Positions 35,401 to 46,600 of a DNA stretch of 64,000 bases are shown one piece after another. Under the pieces are notes generated by a model. That model made no database searches. It was not told the DNA's origin and saw only the letters and a list, made by a program, of their open reading frames with translations. The stretch is from Nectonema munidae (taxonomy: Eukaryota > Nematomorpha > Nectonematoida > Nectonematidae). Position numbers and translations under genes: made by a program. The first letter of the stretch is position 1. Each line of letters opens with the position of its first letter. The stretch covers positions 124,001-188,000 of the forward strand of contig JAUIRK010000987.1 of NCBI GenBank assembly GCA_030549495.1, in the 5' to 3' direction.

Positions 35401-38400
35401 GATCCAAAACGTCCACTACCAAGCCTATTTTTGATTCTTCACTTGGGAGGAGGAGATTATAAATAAATAATTGAATGCGTATCTGATGTCATCATTTTTT
35501 TTTTATGTAAATGAATCAAACCTTTAAAAAAATAAAATATATAAACCTCAAATAAAGTCTACTTGAATGATTTTTTCCTATATATAAAATCTTTATTCAC
35601 TTAATAAGCCAACTTTTTGTATTTAATTCACTCAAATATCTTACCTTTCTGCAAATTATCTTTACTTAACTATTTTTTTGATGTAAACATGGCCTTTTAT
35701 TAAAAGGTAAAAATATAACCTTTTTTATCAAATTGGAATCTACTTTGCAAATGCATATTTTGTGTCTAAACCCAATGGCCCGCTGATAACTTCAAAATGT
35801 TTGGCCGACTTACTATAGATGTAAAAGTTTTTGAACCTTCAAAATTATTTTGATAAAATTTTGAAATGTCGCCTAATATATATATATTAGATCCTGATAC
35901 TTTGTTGGCTATTTAGTCAACATATCCCTACTTAGATAACCCTTGTCATGCCACCAAAATCACATAAATTTGCTTATGATGTTCTATTTTCTATTATTAT
36001 TATTATTACACTGTTTATGATCTATTACAAAAGCCTTGCAATCAATTACACGATCCTGCAATCAAACAAAAGCTGTCGCATCCAACGATAAAATTCTCAA
36101 TTAAATTAGTTCCATTAGATTAATTGAGAATATTTAACAAAAAAAAGTGTTATTTAATTGAGATTGTATTAGTTGCTGACTCAACTTCAATTAGACATCG
36201 CTTTCTTTATGTTTTATTTATTCATTTATATATATATTATTTATATAGTTCATAATATATATATATATAGCCGGACCCGTGGTATATCACAAAAAATGTT
36301 TATTATTTTTCAAAAAAAATAAAATTTAAAAGGTAATTCGGAGAAAAATAAAATCCAAAAATAAAATCCAAAAAAAAATTAAGCAAAATGTACAAATATA
36401 AAATAATTTTAGATGGCATCAAAATAAATTAAAAAAATATGAGCCAAGAAAAAGAACCAAGCAAAAAAGTAATATTTAAAAAAGTTGGGAATTAACCTAT
36501 TAAAAAATTCTAAAAACAAATTTCCAAAAAATAATTAAAATAATTGTAAAATTAAAAAAAATTTCTAAGCAAAAATTTTAAAGATATTTATGCTCAACCC
36601 CAACCCACGAGCTTCCAACTTGCAAAAATAAATAATTTGCCAATTAATAATAATCACCGACTGATCGCCATTCGACCAAAGTTCTTATCGGTGCATCTCT
36701 ATTCCAAGCGTATTTTTAAGTCTCCACTATTCTAAACAAACAACGTATACTTTATAATATAAAGTTTATATCAATGTTAATTCACATCAGGGGCGCACAT
36801 TCGGGGGTGGGGGAGAAAAGCTTATTCGCCTACTTCCAATAATTTTGAATTTTTTTAAACTAGTGTATATGCGTTATGTAATTAAAATATTTTCGCTGGA
36901 AGTATAGTTTTTAAATTTCATCAATTTTGTATAAAAAAATATATAAAGTAGTCTTATACATTTACGTATGCACTGTATACATTCTATTTTAAAGGATTGT
37001 TTGAATATTTGGTCTCCCGTGGTATTTCCAGACCAGTAATTTTAAAAATTGCAAAAAAATTTCGCCCCCCCACCCAATAATTTTGAGCATGCGCGCCCCT
37101 GATTTGGTAGTAGTTTTTAGAAGCAAACCGCACATTTGTTTGACACTGACAGATATTTTAAGACCTCTAAATGTGGAAACTGAGTTCAGAAACGAAACTA
37201 GCATGATCGATTTGGTATAAAAACATATATTTCATGTAAAATTTGAATGAATGATTTTGGAGAATTTTTAGAAGTAAACCGCAAATTTGATTAACACTTA
37301 TAGGTATTTCCAAATGCTAAATGTAAAAAATGAGTCGAGAAATGAAACCAGCATGGCCGATTAAGTATAAAAACATATATTTCTGATCAATCAAAATTTT
37401 GATTGACATTTTCTAAAAGGTAGCCATGATTATTGAAAAAATTAAATGCGTTCAAAACTGTATATAATTATAAATTTTGAAGTTAGTATATAATATAGAC
37501 CCTAACTACAGATAATGTCAAAATTTTGTTGAAAAAATATAATTTTTGATTTACAGTTTTTGACATGAAAGGGTCATTCAACTACCATGAAAATGGTGTC
37601 AAAAGATGCAGCTAGCGATTTTAGGAAAAGTTAGAAATTTGAAGGGATATGATTCAGCCAATTTTCTACAATTAATTTTTTGGTTAAGGGGGTGGGGAGC
37701 GTTTTATGTCTCCAGAAATAGGATTAAGGAGAAACAAATGATAAGATTTAAGTTTTTGAATTGAATCTTTTGAATTATTATTATTTCCAATCGTAAACTA
37801 CGACATTTCTAAGGATCCATTGTGACCTTGCAGAAGTATAGTTTGGAGACCCGAATTCATGTCTTCATTAAGTTTTAATTTTCGAGAGAAAAATATGGAA
37901 CACAAACTTATGGCTTCCTATAAAATTACGCTACGCAAATTTTTGCTTCGACTTAGACTTAATGCAAATAAGCAGTATAAAGTATAAAATATGGTATGTA
38001 TTTAAGATTTTTTAACTAAAGTTTCTTTCATCTATACATGGCTTAAGATACATAACCCACAAAACTTTTAGATGACACAAATTAGCTAATTAAGGTATTT
38101 TGGCTTGGCCCCGAAATAAAGTACTCTGCCTATGACTCTTTAATACTCATGTTCCGATATGAGTAGCGTGGTGTTAAATTGTATAGAAGGAATTTTGTTT
38201 TTACAACTTTAAAGAAAATATTCGTATAATAATCCTTCAACAATAGACAAAGTTTCTGTGGAGTTGAAAATCGGCTTCTTGCTAAATCCTATATTAACTA
38301 AAGGATTTTTTAATTGTGTTTTTCAATATTCAGATTTTTTCTAATTAAGTCAATTTTGGCTGAAATGTACAGCGTTTTTAAATGTATTCCGTTGTTAGCA

Positions 38401-41400
38401 TTAGAAAAGATGCTTTTGTAAATTAGTATAATTCTAGAAAGGATAGGAAACAGATTTTTTAGTTAATTGGAAATATTAAAAAGAGTAAGAAGCCTAAAAA
38501 AGTTTGCTTCGCTTTCATGTTTCAAAATTGGTTGAGTGAATATGAGACATGTTTTTGCAATATTTTGTATATTTCTTTTAACTAAATTTCATATTCACAG
38601 GAAATGTATTGTAAAATGAATGTTAATATTAAAGAATTTGAGTTGTGCAACTACTTCAACTGGCCTTCAAATGTTCAAAAGTAAATCGATATAAAAGCTT
38701 CACTTTACATTGTATATATATGAAGTAACGCAAATTTTTTAGTATTATACTTGAGTACATGGTTCACCAAGGCTATTCCAAATCCTCCCTGAAGTTTTCT
38801 GAATGCATATCCAAAAATATTAAAGAGCAAGACGCAAATCTATCAAATAGACAAAGTATTTTTTACTTTACCTCTTTGAAGAAAGTGATTTAGCACATTT
38901 TTCGAAATTCAATAGAAATATCAAATTTGATTCTTTCTGGAAAAATAGGCAAAGCATTATGTCTGATTGAATCACTGTATCCCGATCTTCTTCCAAATAA
39001 GCCAAATCTTTTACTCAAGTTAAAATGCCAACAATTTATTGAAATGATCATTTTATCTAGCGAGTCTAGAATAAGCAAATCTGGGGTTCTATCTTCTACG
39101 CCTCCATCCTCAGCTTCGTCATCATCGCCTTTTTCTTCAACGAATCCTCTTCCTTCCTCTCAAGAATCTTCTGACAAGTATAGACCTTTTCCTGTTTCTG
39201 TCCTTTCTTAATTTTGATTTAACATGATAGTCCTGAAGATGCTTGTCACAATGAGCATAGTGTCAATTTTGTTCAATCAGATCATCCTTTTCTTTTTGAA
39301 AATGGGGAGGATGTGTTGGCTAAGTAAAAATTCCAATTACATTTTCATCCTAAAGCTTATTTATAAAGTTTAAAAGGTTAGACATATTACTTACACCTAG
39401 GAAGAAAATTATATTTGACTTAACTGGCCCAATCGATTTTTTTCTATTTTATTTGACTTGTATCATGCAACTCATTCATAAGTCAACGTAATTTTTTCAT
39501 AATTTCTGGTTTAAGTTAGGTATTTTTACAAAAACTTTTCAAACTTAAACTCAAAATAACTGCCAAACGAACAAGAGACCTGTTGCGTAGGAATTTTATG
39601 TAATAGTATATAGAAGTAAAAAATAACAATTTAAAAGCTTTGTTGTTAATGTATTAATCAATAGTGAGGAATGTTGTTGTCCTCCCCCAACGATAATAAT
39701 AATAATATAAAGAGTAAAGTGAATGCAAGCCTATTTTTGCATGCTATTTTGATTGCATTGCCCCTGCTTATATTTATATTTTCCCTTGACGTTAACATCT
39801 TTTTAAAGACCAGTTAAAACCCATTTTGTTCGGTCCTTAATTTCAGTAGTCTGGTTTAAACTATATCACGTATGAATGTTACCCGGACCGAACTATTAAC
39901 AGGTCTACACATACCCATACTTGAAAATTATTGGGATTTATACATTTTTTCCCAAAAAGCTAAATCTACAATAATCACTGTATACAATAATTGCCAACCG
40001 CTTATAACGGATCTATCACTAATACAAACTAGGTGCGACCTTTGCCATGTGACAAAATCTCCTGATCCTACTTTTGATTCTTATTAACGTATTTTGGTGC
40101 TTTTCCTCTTTTGATGCAATTGAAGAGCCTCTAAATATTAAATAAATGAAGAGCCTCTTCTGGTGCGTTATTGTAAATCAAGGAAGTCTTCAACATTAGA
40201 TTCTTCAAACAGTTAACCAACTTACTCTTCTGTCGGGGTGCAGTCGTCTTTTCGTCTTGTTATGCTTTATAAGATTCTGTATTTCTGTCAAAAGCCACTA
40301 GAAAGGAAGATTCAAGATCTTAAAAGTCAAATAAACACGGCGCCTTTTTCCCCCTGTGTTTCAGATTGACCAGAAAACCACTAATAGATTTCTTCATTTC
40401 GCGTTTTCATGACAAGGGCAATTTTATCATTTGCACACCAAATCTATATTTACGAAACGGGTACAATAACGCACTCATTAATCAGTTCACTTTCCTTCAA
40501 TTTATTTTTCACTCTAAGATACAAGACATGGATTATTTATTTTTTTGAACAAAAAAGTCTGATTTTATATATAATTTTTTTCTAAATGATGCAATTATGT
40601 TTTGTTCATAAAACGAAATTTTCCTAAATTCCTATTTTGAATATTATTCTCAGGCCTCAAAGAACATTTTCTGTATTAAATTTAAGTAAACTCTCCTTTT
40701 AGTTAACAAAATTTATTTTCTACTGTATTCTTTGGAAAAAGATTGAAGTTTATTTAGTATATGCAACATTCTGCATGTGATTACGCCATTTTTATAATAT
40801 AGTAGTTGGCTAAATTTAATCCTTTTTTTCCAATTTTCATGTTTGCAAATAATATGAGATTAGAATTAGAAAGATTTTATAATACACTGAATAAAAAATA
40901 AGTATTTATCAGATCTTCTCCAATGATTAAGTTGCAATTTAATAGAAAAAGTGTTGGCAAACTGGTTCACTAGCCAAATGTAACTCTTGCTTTGCTTAGA
41001 TAGAAATAAGGTTTGAAAAATAACGACTTTAATTATGAAATATTTTAAAAGGAAATGTCAAATTAATGGCGATATTTATATAATTTTTCAAGTTTGTATT
41101 ATTTTTGTTTAACCCAGATAGATATAAAAATTATTTACCGAAAATATGGTTGCTGTAAATTAAAGTGGTAAAGGACTTCACTAGACTAACAAATTGCGAT
41201 GCGGTATTTTGAGTCAGAAAAAACCTCTTGTGTCAAATTGTGAGCATGATGTTTGTTCGGTGCCAATAGTATCTAGCGAATCTTACTCACGGCCCCCTTC
41301 TTTTTTGCTATCTTGGTCGTAAGTTTAACACCATCTAGCATTTTAAAGACAGTGCTAACTGCACTATATATAAAATCCATATTTATAAATTATGCTTAAT

Positions 41401-42461
41401 TTAAAAAGTGAAGAATTAAATAAGGATTAGTTTGAATAATTTGTCACATTTTTCCCCTCTACTCAAAAATTTCAACGATGCTGTCCCCTTATTTCTGTGA
41501 TATGTCATAAAATTGTAAGGTTGCTACTTAAATCATTTGCTATTTCTTTTTTACTTTATTATGATACACGTGAAACGAGGTTAATTGCAATATGGGTGAG
41601 CCTTTTTTCTCTGCGAAAGCTATAACCAGTAACTGAAAACCCATAAGAGAAGATATCTGCATGCATATTCACTACTTATGTATGGATTTTGCAGCTTGCA
41701 TAAGACTTTCATTTCTTATTACCTCAAGTAAACAATTAATTTTATTTAAAAATGGTTTTTAGAGACAAAGATTTTATGGCCCAAGATCTTAGCAAGTTGA
41801 ATAACTGCAATGAAAAGCGTTCGGACAATTATCTACACAGTTCCTTGCACAATGGGAATAATGAAGTGCAAGCTTATAGAAACTCTTCCAATGTAAAAGG
41901 TCGTAGATTGTCGCTATTTAAGTCTAATTCTTTTAACTTTACATTTATTTTATAGGAAAGGAAAGAGATGGCACGCAACTGTCTAACAAGACTAGTACGT
42001 TGTATGCTCAAAAAATCGAAGAAATCATAGCTTTTGGTCGCGAGCTTTATGCTTTGAATTCTAAACTTGAAAATGAACATGGGAAGAATCAAATGAACGA
42101 AAGAATGATTGGTGTAACTTTGTTTTTATGCTATGTCCAACTTTCTTCTACTGCTAACTTTTTAATAGGAAGCATTTAGTCTACTTGCTTATGCCGATCC
42201 TCGGTTAAGTTCTCTGGGACACTTGTTTAAGCCTGACGAAAGAGAATCCTTAGCTAATGCAATTAATTCTGTCATCTTAGGTCTTGGTCTCTTCTTTGTC
42301 ACTTCTCTTTTTAATTTTACATCTACTTAGAGTCGCTTTTTTTGCCGAAGTATTCTCAACTTGAGCTGATTTCTTGCCAAGCCAAAAGCAACATGTCCTC
42401 CATGATCACTGCAAACATGGGAAAAAGCGCCTTCATCAATTTTAACGAAATCATTTCTTGA
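23468..42461 (+). CDS. RanBPM: RanBPM (RANBP9/RANBP10) scaffold protein, 14 exons
   Basis: RanBPM is a scaffold subunit of the CTLH/GID E3 ubiquitin ligase. Exons by splice signals: 23468-23621, 25873-25984, 29969-30021, 30070-30237, 33031-33053, 33151-33252, 38601-38680, 38743-38855, 38916-39177, 39231-39323, 41763-41899, 41956-42113, 42169-42280, 42331-42461. All junction phases agree, and the total is 1698 nt (565 aa). An N-terminal LRVHYKG motif is followed by SPRY at about residues 50-200 ([26 protein letters not shown]). LisH lies at 231-262 (YMVHQGYS) and CTLH at 268-325 ([13 protein letters not shown]). A Ser/Pro and acidic linker follows, then CRA from about 448 to the end ([19 protein letters not shown]). 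It is shorter than human RANBP9 (729 aa) and lacks the Pro/Gln-rich N-terminus. Exon 7 (residues 205-231) is the least conserved. The start is the ATG at 23468. An upstream UTR exon is possible, with an acceptor TTTTTTAG near 23369. The family call is very secure. Confidence 0.93.
24530..25290. other. GC-richer island in RanBPM intron 1, unexplained
   Basis: About 760 bp with clearly higher GC than its flanks and no homopolymer runs. No frame is open for more than about 40 codons on either strand, and no tRNA, snRNA or transposon end was recognised. It may be an old insertion, regulatory DNA or an unrecognised noncoding RNA. Confidence 0.4.
26775..27454. mobile_element. MITE with (GACTCC)-type termini, copy 1
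   Basis: It starts CAGGGTTGTTGAGTCG and ends CCAACTCCATAACCCTG as inverted termini, flanked by GTATC on both sides (26770-26774 and 27455-27459). Subterminal regions contain short tandem GACTCC/GGCTCC words on both strands. It is non-coding and lies in RanBPM intron 2. A 5-bp duplication is short for hAT, so the superfamily is uncertain. Confidence 0.6.
28107..28437. mobile_element. MITE with (GGCTCC)-type termini, copy 2 (partial)
   Basis: Repeated GGCTCCGACTCC-like words occur near 28107-28125, 28151-28177 and 28383-28431. The right end GGCTCCGAAGCCCTG (to 28437) mirrors the start of copy 1. The left terminus is not clear, so this copy may be rearranged or nested. Confidence 0.45.
28509..28651. 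mobile_element. 143-bp palindromic MITE (GGGGTCGTTCAC ends)
   Basis: The first 27 bases and the last 27 are near-perfect inverted repeats (GGGGTCGTTCAC and GTGAACGACCCC, each joined to a GACGTCA motif). TA lies next to the left end and one base from the right end. The interior is G-rich with runs of 8-12 G. The sequence can fold into a long hairpin. It lies in RanBPM intron 2. Confidence 0.7.
31001..31166. mobile_element. Candidate short MITE with GCCCCG termini
   Basis: The start AAGCCCGTTGATAAGG and end GTGGACGACGGGGCT are loosely inverted and enclose poly-G and poly-C tracts. No clear target duplication was seen. It lies in RanBPM intron 4. Confidence 0.3.
31757..32216 (-). pseudogene. 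C2H2/BED-type zinc-finger protein fragment with acidic repeat
   Basis: Two overlapping minus-strand frames encode an acidic N-terminal part ([19 protein letters not shown]) and then repeated roughly 10-residue acidic/basic units ([32 protein letters not shown]). A zinc-finger-like [20 protein letters not shown] ends in HPTE (C-x2-C...H-x4-H). The frame changes by one base within the repeats near 32025. Such a finger at the N-terminus is usual for transposon DNA-binding domains. It lies antisense in RanBPM intron 4, between TAGTGATG-type ends at about 30373 and 32593 that may mark one hAT-like element. Confidence 0.45.
33712..33785 (-). repeat. tRNA-like sequence, probable SINE head
   Basis: On the minus strand an A-box-like TGGCAGGTTGG is followed about 33 nt later by a perfect B box, GGTTCGATTCC, as in RNA polymerase III promoters. 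The acceptor stem does not pair well, so this is not a functional tRNA. The first 25 nt recur at 55288-55312 next to the same flanking sequence, showing that it belongs to a dispersed repeat. Confidence 0.5.
33796..34010. mobile_element. hAT MITE (CAGCGTTTTTCAAAC ends), 215 bp
   Basis: It begins CAGCGTTTTTCAAACTT and ends AGTTTGAAAAACGCTG, with GCGACCC repeated inside. The direct repeat is imperfect (TAGAAGTG and CTGTAGTG). A related sequence at 55288-55480 lacks this element at the same point, which confirms the insertion. Non-coding. Confidence 0.75.
34620..35358. repeat. About 0.74-kb repeat, copy A (contains a MITE)
   Basis: It matches 36370-37101 almost continuously, including AACCCACGAGCTTCCAACTT and CGGTGCATCTCTATTCCAAG. 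The latter is a hAT-type terminus (TAGAGATGCACCG read backwards). The right boundary coincides with the end of the CAGGGGCGCA MITE at 35358. It lies in RanBPM intron 6. Confidence 0.75.
35037..35358. mobile_element. MITE, CAGGGGCGCACATCC family, copy A
   Basis: It starts CAGGGGCGCACATCC and ends GGATGTGCGCCCCTG, perfect inverted termini. A 20-nt poly-C tract follows the left end. The interior AATAATTTTGA and CTAGTGTATATGC motifs are shared with copies at 36788, 53991, 55751 and 60508. The type of ends suggests hAT. Confidence 0.8.
36370..37101. repeat. About 0.73-kb repeat, copy B (contains a MITE)
   Basis: Second copy of 34620-35358, about 1 kb downstream in the same orientation. The left flank of the MITE is shared with copy A and the right flank is not, so duplication or transposition ended at the MITE terminus. 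Confidence 0.75.
36788..37101. mobile_element. MITE, CAGGGGCGCACAT family, copy B
   Basis: Ends CAGGGGCGCACATTC and GCATGCGCGCCCCTG. It is 314 bp and closely similar to copy A, but the left poly-C tract is lost. Confidence 0.75.
39324..41762. other. RanBPM intron 10, no embedded gene recognised
   Basis: Frames at 39872-40087 and 40366-40548 are open but show no motif I recognise. The region is otherwise AT-rich intron sequence. Confidence 0.3.
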
Positions 42462-42471
42462 ATCTTTTCAG

Positions 42472-42579
42472 TGTTTCATCGAGGCACCAAAACCTTGGTG
42501 GAATAAATTAGGTCGTGTATTAAATACTTGTGCATTTAAATTAAGCGATCATTGGCCACTTATTTCTTTAGGCAATAAA
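42472..42579 (+). other. Exon-like 108-nt open segment just after RanBPM stop (unassigned)
   Basis: A strong acceptor (AATCTTTTCAG) at 42461-42471, overlapping the last base of the RanBPM stop, and a strong donor (GTATGT) at 42580 bound exactly 36 open codons in phase 0. The peptide contains APKPWWNKLGRVLN and DHWPLISLG, with three Trp, which is unlike random AT-rich sequence. It is not part of the known RanBPM C-terminus. It may be an alternative exon, an exon of another gene or chance. AATAAA at 42502 and 42574 could equally be RanBPM polyadenylation signals. Confidence 0.35.
42502..42507 (+). terminator. Candidate RanBPM polyadenylation signal AATAAA
   Basis: The first AATAAA lies 41 nt after the RanBPM stop codon, and a second is at 42574-42579. 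There is no direct evidence of cleavage position. Confidence 0.35.
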
Positions 42580-43690
42580 GTATGTTTCATCTTTTCTATT
42601 CGCTCCTGTCCGTTTTTTCGTGTTGACATCGCCGCTTTATATCTAAGCCTCTTAACCGCCAGAAAGGAAAATATATAGATTTTACTAAAAAGTATTTTTA
42701 AATTATATTTTTATGTAGCCAATCCTGGTAACAGCCACCCATATATTTTATTAATCGCTTTGTTCAAATGTACACTTAATTGACCATTGCATTTTGTTTC
42801 CTTATATATATATTAAATCTTATTCTTAAAAATTAAGCTTTACTGCTTTTTGATTGAAAATCACAATTAAAATTTTGATTGAGGATAAAATTCTCACTAA
42901 ATAAATAATTTTTTAATATAATATCCCCCTCATTTCTGTAATCCTTTTTTCCAATTACGGTAAAAAAATTGGTAAAAATTAGTTTTTTCCAAAATTAATT
43001 TGTCAAGTTTTTTTTCACATTTGTTATTTATTGTTTATATAGTTGAAATATTTGAGTAAATATGAAGTAATGAACCTGAAGGCACATTGAAATGAGAACG
43101 TGTGATCATAAGATTAATAAAATGTGTAATAGGTGTATTTTTAATAAATGTGTAAAAATGAGATATACCGTTTTCCAATGAACTATGAGTTGATGTAAAA
43201 ATCTAGTATTGAGATTTTCAAAAAGTGAAGAAACCGCTTCATTGTCAATCAAAAATCTTATCATATTTAATTTTTCAATCATCAATTCACCAAAATAAGT
43301 GATATTAAAATTTTAAGTTAGAGTTGCCATACCTATGACAGATATCAATATGTGAAGATAAAGCTATTCTAAAAAAAATCTGATACAACTACACATGATA
43401 TTGAAAATTTTTAAAAATTCAATCTTTTCAATTAAACCTCCTGTCTTGATATAAACAATTATAAGGAAGTGTCAATTACTAGTGTTTGCGTAAAATAAAT
43501 ATATCAATGAAGATAATTGTCATACCATATGTTTTTAATCAATTTTCCAAATTTCGTTTTATCAGGTATATAAAAATACTCTGAGAAATGGTATAATAAA
43601 GTTATACCAAAAGAAAAGAAATGCTATTATAAAGTTATAGTAGAAATGGCAGTAAAAAAGTTCAAAGGAAAAATTCGCTTGAAATAGAGT

Positions 43691-46600
43691 TTATTTATTT
43701 ATATTTCGAAATTGAGGAAAGGACGGCATTAATTCTAAGGGACAAGGCTTCGGAGCTTGTTCAAAGTAGGCACACGCTAGAGATTGATCGGCACTGATTC
43801 TATTCAACACACAATTCAATAAAACATTCACAAAACAAGACGCAGTAAATGTTACCTTTTAGCCGGATCGTAGAGCAAAAGTCTATTCAATAAATCCAAG
43901 CCCATTTCTGATATGAATCCAAACTTCTCTCGAAGGTTGTTATACCTGAAGAACGAACAAACACAGCAATTAAAATCTCGAAATATATCAGCTTAGAAAT
44001 GGAAAAAATCTGTAAAACAAGAATGAATAAGGCCTCATCATATATGAAACATTAGCATTTCTAATGTTATAAGTGCAAGACAAACAATTTTTTGACGTAT
44101 GCCACGAAATTTTTGACCTAAAGAAAAATTTAAACTTTCTTCAATTAAAAAGACTCGTTCCATAGATTATATTAGAGTAATTAAAAAAGTTTAAATTTTG
44201 AGTAAAATAACTATCGTTTTTTAAATTTTGGTTCATACAAAAAAATATTTAAAAAAATTTTATGACCTAAAAAATCCAAAAAACATAAAAATATATTTCA
44301 AACTAGTGCAGTAACTTTTTGTTCTTTTAAAAAAATTATTTTATAACATTTATTTGACTTGGTTGAGTTGACGTAATCGCTTAAAAAGTTCCTCTTTTTT
44401 GTATAAAAATTGAATGTATACTCTCTTGAAAAGGCCCGATCTTTAGACAAAAGCTTTTTAAAAGCACCTGAATTTATCTTTCCCTGTCTGTTGCCTGTTT
44501 TAGATAAGAGCACACATATACTTATTTTTTAACATTCATGGTTTGTGAACTCTTCGGTATATAAAAGCAATTTGAAAATTGTTAAATACTGCCTCTGTTT
44601 TTAATAATTCGTTAATCTTACAAAAAAGTTGAGCTAAAGAGCTTTTTAAGGTTGACTTTTGTTGACCTAATAACTTGGACTTCTTACACAAACTTTATAA
44701 AATAAGACAATTTATGTGTTTTAGAATAAGAGCTATTAGAAATCAAGTTAAATTTTTTGAGTCTTGACTGCCCGAGTTATAGGAAACACACCAATTTTTA
44801 TATCATGCTATGATGTTTAATCCATTTTTATATGATTTATAATATTTGTTTTATTTTCTATTTTTGCCCATACTATTTTTTTTATTTAAATAAAGAATTT
44901 TTTTTAATTTTTTACAAAGTCTATATACTTCAAACTTAAAATTTTTGCTATTTTTCTTTTCCTCGTTTATGACCAAAGGGTCATTTGATCCCTTTAAAAT
45001 TTGCCTATACTTTTTGTAATTTTTCGCCCTCAGTTTTTAAAAATTATATATATTATATATGAATTTAGTAAATTCAGGGACAAGACCTTCATCTAAAGAT
45101 TTCATTTCAAGTATGCATGGAACTGAAAAGTATAAAACACCAACTCATAGTGGTAGGAAAAAACAGCAAATATAAGAACTAAAGGAGGAAAAAAGAGTTT
45201 CATTCTATTAGGATAAACAACATATTAGATGTATTTTTTGAACTCTTGGTTTCCAAAAGATTTTGAAAATTTTAAATTTCACTAAAAAAGAAGCGGAAAA
45301 TCATAACAGTAAGGATTTTGAACTCAAAGAAAATGACTTGTAAGCGTCTTTTGATATTTCAATTATCCGCGGAGTTCTAAAAGAGGAAAATGAGACGTTA
45401 CATTCTTTTTGGTCGAAAAACTATGGCAGGAATATTTTCAATGAAACAAATTTCAAAGCATTCGAAAGTATTTGATGATAAAGCAAGCAGAAGAATAAGG
45501 AAACCAAATGTTAAGTTTGCAGCCATCGAGGAATTTGGAAAAGTATTAATGAAAACTTTGGAAAAGCTTTTTTTCTTTTCGGAGAAGTTACAATTGATGA
45601 ACAATTGTTTGTTTGTAAAACAACATGTAACTTCATCCAGTATATGCCGCAAAAGCCAGGAAAGTTTGGAAATTGGCCAATTTGTGACAATACGACATCA
45701 TATGTCCTTAGAATTTGGAAAAGTGTTAATGAAAACTTTGGAAAAGCTTTTTTCTTTTTGGAGAAGTTACAATCGATGAACAATTGTTTGTTTGTAAAAC
45801 AACATGTAACTTCATCCAGTATATGCCGCAAAGCCAGGAAGTTTGGAAATTGGCCATTTGTGACAATACGACATCATATGTCTTAGAATTTGGAAAAGTG
45901 TTAATGAAAACTTTGGAAAGTTTTTCTTTTCGGGAAGTTACAATTGATGAACAATTGTTTGTTTGTAAAACAACATGTAACTTCATCCAGTATATGCCGC
46001 AAAAGCCAGGAAAGTTTGGAAATTGGCCAATTTGTGACAATACGACATCATATGTCCTTAGAATTTGGAAAAGTGTTAATGAAAACTTTGTAAAAGCTTT
46101 TTTTCTTTTCGGAGAAGTTACAATTGATGAACAATTGTTTGTTTGTAAAACAACATGTAACTTCATCCAGTATATGCCGCAAAAGCCAGGAAAGTTTGGA
46201 AATTGGCCAATTTGTGACAATACGACATCATATGTCCTTAGAATTTGGAAAAGTGTTAATGAAAACTTTGGAAAAGCTTTTTTTCTTTTCGGAGAAGTTA
46301 CAATTGATGAACAATTGTTTGTTTGTAAAACAACATGTAACTTCATCCAGTATATGCCGCAAAAGCCAGGAAAGTTTGGAAATTGGCCAATTTGTGACAA
46401 TACGACATCATATGTCCTTAGAATTTGGAAAAGTGTTAATGAAAACTTTGGAAAAGCTTTTTTTCTTTTCGGAGAAGTTACAATTGATGAACAATTGTTT
46501 GTTTGTAAAACAACATGTAACTTCATCCAGTATATGCCGCAAAAGCCAGGAAAGTTTGGAAATTCCATTTGAAAGAACTTGAATTTAAAGTGTTAATAAA

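Noticed and set aside
45726-46568. 280-codon antisense open frame over the satellite
   Set aside because: It is open because the repeated unit happens to lack stops on that strand. The transposase sense is on the plus strand.
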